The notes under the pieces are model-generated. The model made no database searches and was not told where the DNA came from. It saw nothing but the letters and a program-made list of their open reading frames with translations. The position numbers and the translations under genes were made by a program. Below are positions 33,601 through 47,722 of a DNA stretch of 64,000 bases, piece by piece; position 1 is the stretch's first letter, and the number at the start of each line of letters is the position of its first letter. This DNA is from Vitrella brassicaformis (Eukaryota; Sar; Vitrellaceae), in the NCBI GenBank assembly GCA_001179505.1, contig CDMY01000153.1, positions 117,393 to 181,392 of the forward strand, read 5' to 3'.

Positions 33601-36600
33601 TCATTTGTTCAGTCGTCCCTTCACTCTCGACGGAGTGGACGGGAGGCTCTTCACCGCACCCCCGTGTCTGTCCATCGCTGCGACGTCCAGATGCCGCCTG
33701 GGCTGCACATCAGATGCATGGTCGCTCTCGCTCCGAAAGAGGTAGCGCGGCACTGAAACAGTCACCGCCATCGATCGGGACGCTGCATGACATGACACAG
33801 CGACAACAAAGCGAACAAAGCCGCCGCACATGCACACATGCACACATGCACGGAGGCAGATGGATGGATGGATGGCATCGCTCACCTGAGACAGTGAAGT
33901 CCTGCGTCGTCGGGAGCTGCCTCTCTGTCGCCTCCTACACAACGGACGTCACGTGAGGTAATCAATCAGCCACACACTTAGTCCGTCAGCCAGTCAGTCA
34001 GTCAGTTCCAATTGGATGCAATCAATGCCACCTATGTGATGTGTACCTCCGGCTCTCGGTCCGTCGACATCTCAAGCGACGACACAGCCCTTATCCTGGG
34101 AGACTGAACCAATATTAATGGAGGCGCCTCTCCGCGCCTCGCAGGGCTACCCAGCGGCAGCGGCGGCACCACCGGCCCGCTCCCTTCATCCCGCTTCGGT
34201 GTCGCACGTGTCTCCTCCTCTTGTCGAAGGCTAAGCGGCGGAGGGAGGTGTCGTACAGACAGAGGGGGCGGGGGCGGGGGGCTATGTATGTTGCGATGAG
34301 ACGAGAGGGTGGTGAGGCTGGGCCCATAGCCGCACTCCATCTCCCACGGCCGGACCGTCCCTCCCCCCTGACATGAATGACACAAACAAAACATGGAGGG
34401 AGACACAAGTTCGTACGTACGGTCAACACGACAGACACGATTTCCTCTCACTCACTTACAGGGTAGTAATAGTGCGTCCCCTTAGACCACCGATCGGTCT
34501 GCGTCTCTGTCTGTATTGGCGGCTCCCGCGGTGCTCCTCCCGCTTGGCAACGCCCGCCTCCCCGACACATGGCCTCACGCAGTTTCTTACGGTATGAGGG
34601 CTCGTCAAGCCCTGACCAGGTCGTGTCTCCCTTGCCCTTGGCCCGGCCCCGACGCACGATGAGGTCATGGGGCAGCCGTGGCTGATCAGTGTGGACGCAG
34701 CCAAGAATGAAGCTGTCGGAACTGTCAGTCGTAGGGGCCCGTGCATAGGTGCGGGTGGGAAGGGGGTAGGCATGCGCATGTGGAGCAGGCGGGGGGCGCT
34801 GCGGCCGCTGGATGAGTCGCTTCTCCGCCTCGGTGAGCGTTGGGGGCTGCTCGAGGGCCTCGTGGACGCGCATTGTCATGGCTGAGGGGAGAGGAGGGGA
34901 CAGGAGGGAGAGGATAGATAACCATGGTAGTTGTGAGTGACAAGAATGAATGCATTGCATGCCATGCAGTCAGTGAGTGTGTTGGTTTGCAGATGGATAG
35001 ATAGATACCCGATAGATTGAGGCAGCGAAGGGTTCTCTGCAGCGCCTCCTGCATACATACATACATACGTACCAGACCAACCAACGAACGAACAAATGAG
35101 TTGAGGGGCAGGCTCACCAAGTCATGTCTCACTGACTGACTGACTCACTCACTGACTCACTCTGGTTCGCTGGATGTCGACGTATATCAGCCAGTTGGAC
35201 CATGCCCTCAGCAGGTTCCTCCTGAACGGTGCGATGAAAGCATTCAGGTGACACGCCACAGCCTGCTCGGCACCAGACAACCCCACACCACCACTGCACA
35301 CACCACACACACATCCATACACACCAACAAGGAGAGAGAGAAAGGATTCGATGTTGTTGCCTGCATACACGCTTTACCCGTCTGCGGCGTCTCTCTGGAA
35401 GTGTGTCTGCAGGATGGAATTGAGGCGGTTCATGAGGGCGTGCACTGAGGACGAGCGCGACGGCAGGCTGTCGGCGAACTGGTTGAGCCGCACGTGGGCC
35501 TTCTTCATCATGTGCAGCTGGTGGGCACGTTCCTCTGGCAACACACGACTCGAACGCAGCTCCAGCCTGGACGAGACGAAGAGGTGCAAGCAGAAAGAAA
35601 CCACACATTCTTTCTCCTGCCTGCGTCCCTGGGCTCTTACTCGTCGGGCGACGGCGCTTTTGCTCGCCAGCCGCCCCGTGTGCCGTGTCTTGGTGCGCTT
35701 GTCCGTGAGGTCCACTTGTGGAATGCCCCCCAGAGCATGTCGTGCCTCACACGCCTGGCAACGCCGTGGACGGTGGTCTCGAACTTAACAATGCCCAGCA
35801 GCAGGCGAGATGCCACCCTCTCGCTTCGAAGGAAGGGCACTCTCCGGGCATTCTGCCAACGTGCAGAGAGAGAGGTTTGCAGAATATGTCCACATGACTA
35901 CCAGTCTGATGAGTGCTCGTCTGAGCCTCCGCTCCCATGCCATGGCCAAGGAGCGGTGGAGCAAACACACAGCCTGGTTATCGGTCGAGTGAAAGGGACA
36001 CATTGATTGCAGGCACAGGACAGGCTGCACATCTATCGCTCCCACTGACCTTGACACGCTGGAGATCGGGCGGTCCGCTGGGCAGGCATCGCGCCATGAC
36101 CCTTCTCACGATTCCCTCTGGCAGCCTCAGCTCCTCTCTCAGGTGTCTGTCCAGACACGCTGGCAGGGGGAGGGTCGTCTGACCACCGCCGCTGCTGGGA
36201 TCGACACGCGGCGGGCCGCTGCGACGGGGCGGCCCTTGGGGGGGCGACCTTGTGGCTGCTGTTGGCGGCCGGAGGTCGAATGAGGGCGGTGCCATGGAGG
36301 GCGGGGTTTTGGCAGACGGCTCAGATGGAATCAGAGATGGGATGGAATATCCACCCTGGCAGACAGACCAGACACACACAGGAAGACATCGCATGCCTAC
36401 AGTCAGTCAGTTGATTGATTCATTCTTGACGGGACCCATCCCGTCTCGTCTGTCTCACCGTCGCAGCCTGCTGTGGCGGCCGCATATGCACTGCCGGGCC
36501 ACGAGCCTTCCCCCGCCCTCTCGACAACGCCTCCCTCCCGGCCGGCCGTCTCCCGTTTGATGGCGGCGAGGGTGTGACTGTCCGCCTCTCTGGGCTCACC

Positions 36601-36917
36601 TGAGCCGATGTCTGGACTGGTGTGGCCACGGTTGAGCCGTACTGCGGTCCCTCGGTCCCCGGCAACTGACGCACCGGCGAGGCCGAGCGAGATCTCGGTG
36701 CTGGTGGACCAAACGTGTACTTTGCAACCAGCGGAGGGCCCCTTAGTTCAGTGGTGGTGACCACCTGCTGGCCCATCGGCATCGGCAGGTACTGGACAGA
36801 CGGGGAGACGGGACGCAGAGGGGAAAACGGCTGGGGTCGCTGCGCATGTTCGTATGTGACGTAGGCGGGGCCATAGGTGAAAGGCTGACTGTAGGAAGAA
36901 TACATCGGAGGATGCAT
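33601..36917 (-). CDS. Unknown 770-aa protein with Trp-containing helical repeats between disordered ends
   Basis: Ten exons join in phase: 36459-36917, 36050-36355, 35641-35852, 35378-35566, 35161-35293, 35009-35048, 34460-34881, 34047-34367, 33886-33934, 33601-33782. The first 250 residues are Pro/Ser/Tyr-rich and disordered. The centre (about residues 250-450) is helical, with tryptophans preceded by basic/aliphatic residues: MLWGAFHKWTSRT, FRRNLLRAWSNWLIYV. This is faintly like the Leu-x2-Trp-x2-Trp pattern of Sfi1/centrin-binding repeats, but too few copies are visible to claim that family. The C-terminal half is again Pro/Arg-rich (HSPPPPPPLSVRHLPPPLSL) and ends in a basic tail. No transmembrane segment or enzyme motif is seen. 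The consistent splicing makes the gene model firm; the function is unknown. Confidence 0.75.
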
Positions 36918-39103
<2,186 letters not shown>

Positions 39104-41324
39104 TGTGATCAACGGGGTGGGTGATGGGACTTGCTGACCGTAGTAAGTAGATCATGTATGTATGTGTCGATGAGTGAGTGAGTGAGTGCGAGGGAGACGA
39201 GACTTCTTGGCATCCGTGCATATACTCAGTCCCATCAGGGCCATGTGTGCATCCACGTCCACGCCCACTCGTCCCCATCCATCCATCCATCCATCCATGT
39301 GAGAGCCACGCAAAGCAAACCATCCCATACGCACAAACACACACACACACACACGACGCACGCGAGGCTTGACCACGATTTCGACAACACCAGCTCGCAG
39401 ACACAAACGGACTTCCGCAAAAGTGTGGGGGCAAGCAAATCGTCCGAGGTATGAAAAAGGGAGCAGAACGCACACTGTCGTCCCCACAGGGACCAACCAC
39501 ATGCACAAAGGACGCCGGGTCAGCACCCGAGAGCCGACCGATGTGTTCCCCTCCCCACTCAGGCTGCCATCCCGTCCGTGCGTCCAGTCGGTCATCGTCC
39601 CCGGCTGTCGTGTCACGTACAAACAGCTCCATCACACGTCTCGTCAGTGAGTGCAGCGACTGGCGCATGCCTGGCATGCTCCTGGCTCCCTTGTTCGCAA
39701 CTGAATCAATCGACATTGCTCCTTTCCGTGGTCACTCCAGCCAAGGTGGCGTCAAACTTGTGCAGAAGTGCAGTTCAACACTCCTGCCCACAAGTGTGAC
39801 GCCGCTGTGGACGGAGAAACCCCGGAAGAGAGCGATAGTCGACCATTTGCGTACTATGTACACCTCTCTCTCTGTCTCTCTCATTGAACCCTCAAGTCAC
39901 TCGTGCGTCGTACTGTATGCATGTGCGAAGTTGTCCCTCCCAAAAATGCCAGTCAAGAGACGATGCAGTCAGTCAGTCAGTCATGTACTGCACTAGCGTT
40001 AGAATGAACGCCGACACACGGCACACGACATGCGTGCAGCAACCAAATCAAGCACGACCACGGACCGTTCAGTCAGTCAGGTAGTCAGGTAAGCCACGAA
40101 GCCACACACACACAGAGACGTACAGGCAGCCAGTAGGTGTCGTGTCGTGTCGTGTTGTCTGTCAGGTTGCTACTTGTGTGTGGATGGGATGGATGTGTAG
40201 CTCATGTGCCGTCACGCACATGTGCAGAAACAAGTACCGGCTACCTCGCTTTCATTGCTGCAGGGCAGGGTGCGTATGTCCGTTGGTCGGTCGGTCGGCA
40301 TTTAAGTCCCTCCCTCGTTTGTTCGCTCATCCATCCATCCATCGCACACAGAGACACGCACGCACGCGCACACGCGGCGCCTTTCCTGCCTGCCTGCCTG
40401 CCCTCCCTCTCCTGTCCTCTTTTATGTGCCAGTAGGCTTCCACGCTTGCCTTTATTCAATTGTCCAAACCACACCACACCGCCCACCCCGACCGTCCCCC
40501 AAAAGTTCCCTGCCTCCCACACTCCGACATGACTACGATCAGACTTACAAGGCTGGATTGATACGCACAGAAGCCACACGTGAAGGGCAGGAGGGATCAG
40601 CCGTTAGCCGCCTCCCACCTGCTGCCTGGCCGCACGTCGGCCGCACACAGGAAAACAGTCAGCCAGTCAGAGGAAGTAAGTAGTTAGACAGTGCAGTGAA
40701 TGGGTAATGAGTGTGTGTGTGAGTGGTGTGCAGCCAGCGTGTAGATGTGATACATGTGATCGATACATGTGGGTCAGCATTCGGTTGAACAAGCCGTATC
40801 ACCAGGAAGGATGGCATGCCATTCGTCCACCCACCCACACATCCATCCCATATATCCCCACGCACGCACGCACAGGTGCTGATTTAAAACACTGACTGCA
40901 TCCCGAGCAACCGAAGCACCCGCCACACCAAACAGGACAGACTCACCCACCCACTCGGGCGCACTACACTCATTCTCTCACCCAATCAGTCGGTCAGTCA
41001 GTCCATCCGTCCACGCGCAAAAAGCCCGTCGTCCATCCCATCCAGCAACCACATTTACTTACTCACATTCCCTCTGCAGGCCCCCCATAACTGCACTCAC
41101 TTGTTTGCCCCGATATGAGTACGTGTGTGTCTATCCATCCCCGTATCATATCATGCCCGGCCCGGCCCGGCACCGAAAAAATAGATAGACAGTCAAGCCA
41201 GTCAGTCAGTCAGTGAGATGAGTGGGAGTGGTGCAGCGTAGCGGAGTGTGTGAATGAACGCCATACTTACGTACGTACGTACAGCGGGTGAGCGTGTAGG
41301 TGTGCTTCCCATTCGTTTGCTCGT
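39104..41324. other. 2.2-kb tail-to-tail spacer, no confident gene
   Basis: A convergent spacer between RIO2 and the alternative oxidase. It carries (ATCC)n near 39280, (CA)n near 39345 and many CAGT repeats. Two overlapping open frames (39451-39996 + and part of 39075-39716 -) are longer than chance for the region and less repetitive. They lack family resemblance, and neither has a convincing splice chain. They could be UTR sequence or a small lineage-specific gene. Confidence 0.45.
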
Positions 41325-43314
41325 TCAGTATCCGGGTGGGAAGGGGTTGGGGTCGTTGCGGCGCATCGAAGCAAACGTGTGGTTGACCTCACGGTGGTGC
41401 GCTGATCAACCATACCACACACACACACACACACAGGTGTGTCGGCCGGATCTCTCGTGTGTGTGGATAGGATAGGTAGTTGTCTATATCGTACGTATCT
41501 CCCTACCCTCGTCAGCTCTGACGGCAAGGATGACGTCCTTGAGTGTGGCGTTCTCCTCGAGCTGCCAGTAGTGTCGGGCCACAGGGGGGGCCGGGATGTC
41601 AAACCCCGGCAGCTTGCCCGCATTCATCTCCTCCTACATGAGTGAATGAATGACCACACAACCACACACAGGACAGCGCTGGTGCGTGTGTGAGTCCTCC
41701 TTGCCCGTCTCACTAACTGATTGACTGACAGACTGACAGACTGAGTGGCTTACCAGCATCTTGGTGTAGGTCTTGACGGCCTCCTCCTCCAGATACCCCA
41801 CGAACCTGACTCACAGACATACAAGAGCTCTCCTGTGTTCTTGCCCCGCCCACCGCTGTCTCACGCACTCCTTCACTGACTGACCTGTGGCAGAATTTGG
41901 GGCTGATGAGGTATGAGATGGAGAAGAAGGTGAGGAACACGCCCTGGGCCACCAACACGGAGCCGCGGAAGAACGCATTCGGCTGCTTCAGCACCAACGC
42001 CGTCATCAGATGCATGCGCTCGTTCTCAGCCTCTGTGTGAGGTCAACACACACATGCCGCACAAGATCGATCAATGAACGGGTGGACGGGTCACCCACTT
42101 GACCTACTGACTGACCCTCAAGTAGCGTGTGAATCCAGCCGTAGTCGCGCTCCATGCGGCGGAGCGACTGGAGGTGACGGCACATGGCTCCAACCATACC
42201 TGATGCATGTCAGTCAGGTCGACAGACACGCACTTATTTAACTCACCCCATCAAATCGCCCGTCCGTCCGTCCGTCCGTCCGTCCGTCTGGTGGTGGTGT
42301 GGTTTGTGGCGTGTGCAGCCCGACAGACATACCTGGGACGCCGGCGACGGTCTCGAGGAAGGTCATGCGGTCAATCCAGCCCGCCTCCTTGAAACCAGGC
42401 TGAAAGTCATTATATATATGCAGGACACACACACAATACGAAGCACAGGTTTTATACGCAGGATGGATCCTCTGCACTGCCTGCCTCCCTCCCTCCCTCC
42501 GTACCTTGCCATATCCGGTGGTGACGTCCCAGAGGGCCCGCAGGCTCTGAACGCAGAAATAGGCCGCACGATCCGCAAACACCTCGGGCTTCACGTGGGT
42601 GATCCTGAACCAAGGAGGGGAGGGAGGCAATGGACGGACGGATGAATCAATGACAAACGTACACACGAGCGGCCAGTGAAGCAGTGTGCTATGGATGGAT
42701 GTGCTGGCGGATTGCGATCGTGTGTGTGTGTGTGTGTGTGCGACTGACTTGACGGTGCTGGTGGCCTCTTCGCCCCAGACGGGATGGGGCAGCCAGGAGT
42801 GGTAGGGCAGAATCTTGGCCTGCTTCTCCAGAGGGTGGTGCCCGCCGTGGGTGCGGAAATGAGTCCTTCAGGCACACAACAAAACCAGAGACCCACACGC
42901 ACAAGACATACACACAGCACATATAATCACTGCCATGCAGTGAAGGTCAGGCAGGGCCCTCAGGGGGAGACCGTCCCGTCTTACACATCGGGCTCAGCAG
43001 AGGCAATCTTCTTGGCCTTCTCGTCCTTGATACTGATGAACGGAATCTCGCCCTTCGGCAGCTCGTCCTTCATCTGGCTCGTCTGACCACGCCATACCAC
43101 ATACACAACACAAGACCGTCGTTCAGGTGCCCGCTGTGCCGTCTATTGCCTTCTCCGTCGCTCTCACCTCTCCAGCAGCCGTGGTGGACATGTGGCGGCT
43201 GTCGGGCTTGCCCGTTGTCGAGAAGGGCCGCACATACTTGCTGGCGACAAACACAGCGGCTGCCTGGGGCCGCAGGACAGATGTGAAGCGACGACTGGCG
43301 ACAGCGAGGGCCAT
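41325..43314 (-). CDS. AOX: Mitochondrial alternative oxidase (AOX)
   Basis: AOX is a di-iron ubiquinol oxidase on the matrix face of the inner mitochondrial membrane that bypasses complexes III and IV. Ten exons join in phase to 338 aa: 43168-43314, 42985-43082, 42749-42865, 42505-42604, 42333-42399, 42116-42199, 41885-42032, 41754-41805, 41507-41633, 41325-41401. The leader [20 protein letters not shown] is a typical mitochondrial presequence. The four iron-ligand helices are present: [47 protein letters not shown], and [13 protein letters not shown] at the end. Hydrophobic membrane-surface helices lie between them ([19 protein letters not shown]). The C-terminal FPPGY is ordinary for the family. 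All ligands are intact, so the enzyme should be active. Confidence 0.97.
42261..42288. repeat. (CGTC)n microsatellite in an AOX intron
   Basis: Seven CGTC units in the intron between AOX exons 5 and 6 (42200-42332). Confidence 0.85.
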
Positions 43315-43693
43315 GATCGTGGCTGCTTAAACTCGAAGGCCACACACACAGGCGTCAGCTGCTTATTGTCCCAGGGATTTTTTGTTGTGCGGAGGAGAGG
43401 GCAGGCGACACCTGGTCTGGCCACGTGTGTGGCCTAGAGCAGTAGTTACACCGTGTAACTTACTGAGTCTTCAGCTGAGAAGCAGACTTCCCAAGAACAT
43501 CGGCTCAATGACATTCGATTGTCAGACTCCACTTGTATGACAAACGAGTTTGCTATTTCCCTGACTGACCTGACGCTTATTTGTCGGTAGGCATGATCAG
43601 ACTACTTACAGAGAATGAGACTGTATGTATGGATGTGTGGCTGTCGTCTGTTTCCTCTCCTTGGCTTCAGGCATTTGCCAGCTAGAGCGCTGA
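43315..43693. promoter_or_regulatory. Putative bidirectional promoter region, AOX / proline-rich gene pair
   Basis: A 379-bp head-to-head interval. It has the lowest repeat content of the longer spacers and no recognised exon. No TATA box was identified. Confidence 0.35.
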
Positions 43694-46313
43694 ATGGACA
43701 CGTTATCAGCTGGGTCGCTCTCAGGCAACTCGTCCTCCCCACCGCTCTTCCCCTCCACAGAGCCCCTGTTCGCAGGGCTGGACGACCACACGCTGCCGCC
43801 TCCCCCGCCACCCCCATTCGCCGACGACGGCAACAACTTCTCGCCGCTCTTCCCGCGACACCCGAGCGACTCGATTATTGGCGGTCTGCAGCCCTTCTCT
43901 CTCGACCGGTCGAATGGCGGCAGCCCGCCCAACATGAGGGGAGCGGCGATGGATGACGACGGGAGTGTGCTGCCGATGATGGCCGACGTGGAGGGCGACA
44001 GGCGGGCGGCGGGGAGGCATGCGTCCGCTCCGGTGATGGGGGAACTTTCGGAGCAGGCCAGGAGGGATGAAGAGGCCGCCTTCTGGGAAATGAGGAAGCG
44101 GATGTTTGAGGCGTCAACAAACGGCGGCAGCCAGCCCCCCCACCCGTCCCATCGCAAGGAGATGGGGCTGGTGCACCGCCCCCGTTTCCTCTCTATGGAC
44201 AGCCGCACGTCGCCACTACCCACCGTAAGGGAGTCAGTAGTGGCCGAGGCGAGCCCTTCACCATCACCACCCTTCCAGCAGGAGACTGCAGCAGGGTCCT
44301 CAGAGGGTGCACTGGATGCAATGCGTCGGCAGCTGAGTGACCTGCAGAGTCAGTTGCGTGACGTGCAGCTGCGGATGGGTGGAGGCGGGGGAGGGGAGAC
44401 CGACGCCATCGAGAAGCAGCTGCTGACGCTGGAACAGGCGCTCAATGTGTCCAGGCAGGCCCTGCCATGTAAGTAAGCTAAGCCGACTGACTGACTGACT
44501 GAGTCAATGAGTGAGTGACCGGGAGGGACATGCCAGCCGTTGGTTGAATGGGCTGTGCTTTGGTGTGGTGTGTTGGGCTGGCTGCGTTGTGGTGTGCAGC
44601 TTCTGCTGACCTGGAAAGCCTTCACTCGATCACTGCTTCCATGTTCCAAGAAGGGGTGAGCACACACACAAGCGCACACGCACACACACACGCACACTTC
44701 TCCATTCCTGCCTCTCATCCATCTCTCTCTTGTTTCCTTCCTTCAGATTGTGCGGCAGCAGAAGCGCCACTTCTCACTTCCGTGGGGTTCGCAGATCGGT
44801 GGCCAGAAGGGCATTCTGTTAAACCGGGGCCCCGGGATCGACTCCGCGCCACCGCTTCCGGCACCATTCATGTCCTCCGAGCCCTCTGGCTACCCAGGGG
44901 AAGGGACGGAGGGGGGCGAGCCATCGCAGCCGGGGGCGCACAAGCGATCGTCTGCGGCGGGCAACGAGGTGAGTGTGCGCAGGGCTCTCTGTCGCGTGTT
45001 GGGTTCCTGGATTGGAAGCGAATGTGTCTGTCTGTTGTGTCGTTTGTGCAGGGGCCTCCGCTTAAGCGTGTGTGCGAGGGGGAGGAGCCTGGCCCGTCGA
45101 GCGCCTCTCCCGGGGACATGGACGACGACCAGCCGCGATCCTCTGAGCCGTCCGATGAATCAGCGGCAGCCCAGGGCCGCAGGAGGAATGTCCGCCGCCC
45201 GTCCATCAAGAAGGGCATGCCGGCCACGGGTGGCGCTGCCGCCACCGACAGCCGCCCATTCTTATCGGTGCCAGTGGCCACACGACGGTCCAAGCGATGG
45301 GGCAGCAGCTCTGAGGAGCAGCTCAAGCAGGAGGCGGCGCAGAGGGGGCTGTTGGTACCGGAGGGAGCAGCAGCTGGGGGAGAGGCGACAGGGGGGGAGG
45401 GGACAGCTGAAGGCATGCTGCCATGCCAGCTGTATGCCCGGAGTCGCGGTGTTCGGCACTCCCAGGATCCGCAGCTGCCGTGTCAGTGCCAGCTGTGCGC
45501 TCGGTGGCGGCGGGCTGTGCAAGAAGAGGCCGATCGGCAGCTGAGCGTCATCAAAAGTGACCTCAACGCCAAGACAAAGACACTACAGTAAGCCAAGCCA
45601 CACACAACACAGAGGTGGACGGGGTCTGGTCCAGCTGCCGTCACTTGATGCTTGCTTGTCTGCTGCTGCTGTCCCTTCCTTTCAGAGAGCTTCAATCTCA
45701 GCTTGGCGCCGACATGGCTCGGACGCAGCGGCTGATGTCGGTCATCAAGACACTGCGCATGTTCACCCTCCCGGCCTACGCGTCTCGGGCCGACCAGCTG
45801 CTGGCTGTGGTGATGCCGCCCGCCCTCACGCCCATCCCCGAGTCGGCAGAGATGCCGCCGCCAGCAGCAGCGCAGATAGTACCACCCCACCCACCGACAG
45901 GGGCCCCACCATTCCCCCCTCCCCCTGGCGGCCCCTGTCCCCCCTTCACCCCGCCACCGCCCTCGGTAGTGCAATTTCCGGGAGGCAGTGTCGTCCCTGG
46001 CCGGGCGGCATCGGCATTCATCCCCCCACCGGGCCCTGCGGTGAGTCCAGCCACCGCACCTGTGTTGTCAGGGGCGTTCCAGATGCCGCCAGCTCAGCGG
46101 CCGCCGCCGAGCAGCCATAGCCATGTGGGGGGCCCGCTGGGCGTGGCCAGACCCCTGCACCCGCTGCTGTCCAAGGCGCTCCCATTTCTGGCTGGTGAGG
46201 CGCCCAGTGGTGAGGGGAATGGGGTCGGCATACGGTCGGGGAGACGGCACACGTCACTGCCACCGGGTACACTGGGAGGTGGCGCTGAGGGACGAGAGGG
46301 GATGAGTGAGTGA
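43694..46313 (+). CDS. Unknown proline-rich protein with coiled-coil segments (738 aa)
   Basis: Five exons join in phase: 43694-44468, 44600-44655, 44747-44968, 45052-45587, 45686-46313. The N-terminus is Ser/Pro-rich with a poly-Pro run. Residues about 205-260 form a likely coiled coil (ALDAMRRQLSDLQSQLRDVQ, AIEKQLLTLEQALNVSRQAL). The central exons are basic and disordered. A Cys-containing patch CQCQLCARWRRAV (about 45481-45520) precedes a second helix that crosses an intron (SVIKSDLNAKTKTLQ / ELQSQLGADMARTQRLMSVI). The last 190 residues are almost entirely Pro/Ala/Gly. No enzyme, membrane or nucleic-acid domain is recognisable. Poly-Pro plus coiled coil suits an actin- or membrane-scaffold protein, but this is only composition-based. 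Confidence 0.72.
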
Positions 46314-47722
46314 CAGTCAGTCATTGAGTGGACGGACGGCTGGTTTGGTTTGTTGCACACCATATGTACCGATGTATGCCAGCCAGCCAGCGAGCCAGCC
46401 AGCGGGGCAGACGACAGGATGGGAGTCCGTCAGTTTAGTGGTTGATGTGATGGGTGCCGGGACGAGAGGGTGCATGGCATGGCATGAAGACGTACGTACA
46501 TAACTGTGTGAGCCAGGGTTTTCTCGCCTACCTACAGCTATCCATCTATTTATCGGCCCACTTTTCTTGCCTCCTCTTTGCAGTCAGTCAGCGATTATTG
46601 CTCCTTGACCGGGTCGNNNNNNNNNNNNNNNNNNNNNNNNNNNNNNNNNNNNNNNNNNNNNNNNNNNNNNNNNNNNNNNNNNNNNNNNNNNNNNNNNNNN
46701 NNNNNNNNNNNNNNNNNNNNNNNNNNNNNNNNNNNNNNNNNNNNNNNNNNNNNNNNNNNNNNNNNNNNNNNNNNNNNNNNNNNNNNNNNNNNNNNNNNNN
46801 NNNNNNNNNNNNNNNNNNNNNNNNNNNNNNNNNNNNNNNNNNNNNNNNNNNNNNNNNNNNNNNNNNNNNNNNNNNNNNNNNNNNNNNNNNNNNNNNNNNN
46901 NNNNNNNNNNNNNNNNGAGGTCTGTCTATCTGTGGGTGATTGACTGACGCGATGTGCCTTCCTGCCTGGCCCGCTCGGTGATGGGTGTGTGTTGGTTGGT
47001 TCGAGCAGGCTGGCTGGCCCACAATCGTCGTCAGTTATTTTTGGGCCTATCTATGATCAGCTGTCTATGACACTGCAGTGAGGAGAGAGAGAGGAGAGTG
47101 CCTCCTTTCCCTCTTGCAATCCAAGATTGACAAGTAGGAGGGGGCGGGGAGGGAGGGAGGGACGGAGGCCAGGTGGGTGGGTGGGAGATCAACGTGACAT
47201 GGACACGCCAGCCTGCCCATACGTCCGTCTCGACCTGGCCACCCATCCATCGATCTGTTCGTTGGCCCTGACGTGACGTGTAGATGAATGAATTGATGAC
47301 AGACAGGTGGTTGGCTCTGCTGGTCTGTCCGTCCCCGCGTGTGTGTGTGTGCGTGTGCGTGTCGGACTGTGTGTGTCGATGAAAGAGGACAGGGGGCGGG
47401 GACAGTACACACAATGGCCTGCCTGGCCTGTTGTCGGTCGGTTTTGCTGCGTACGTACGTGAGCAACTCACACATACATACCTACATACCATGACATACA
47501 TGGTGGTGGATTGTATGCATGATAAGTCAGATGGATGGATGGGACAGACACAGCGACACATAGTGCGTGGTAAAGCCTTCAGTCGTGGAGTGGTTGAGTC
47601 GTACGACAAGAGCGCACAAAGTAGAGTCGCTCACTCTGTACTGACCCTACACAGCACAGCACAGCTTGTCTCGCCCACATCCATCCATCCTCTCGCCCGT
47701 TCTCACTCAGTCAGTCCCTCAC
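46314..47722. other. Tail-to-tail spacer containing an assembly gap
   Basis: The stretch between the proline-rich and TPR genes. It includes 300 Ns and simple repeats on both sides, such as (TG)n at 47340-47352 and (ATGG)n near 47530. Nothing coding is supported; the gap could hide sequence. Confidence 0.5.
46617..46916. other. Assembly gap of exactly 300 N
   Basis: Unbroken N run. The round size suggests a scaffolded gap of estimated or fixed length. It falls in a repeat-rich convergent spacer, so no gene is visibly broken. Confidence 0.99.

Noticed and set aside
43606-44223. 205-codon minus-strand frame
   Set aside because: It is the antisense shadow of the first exon of the proline-rich gene, whose five exons join in phase.
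46454-47022. Open frames running through the N gap
   Set aside because: They exist only because N codons are not stops; there is no sequence evidence.
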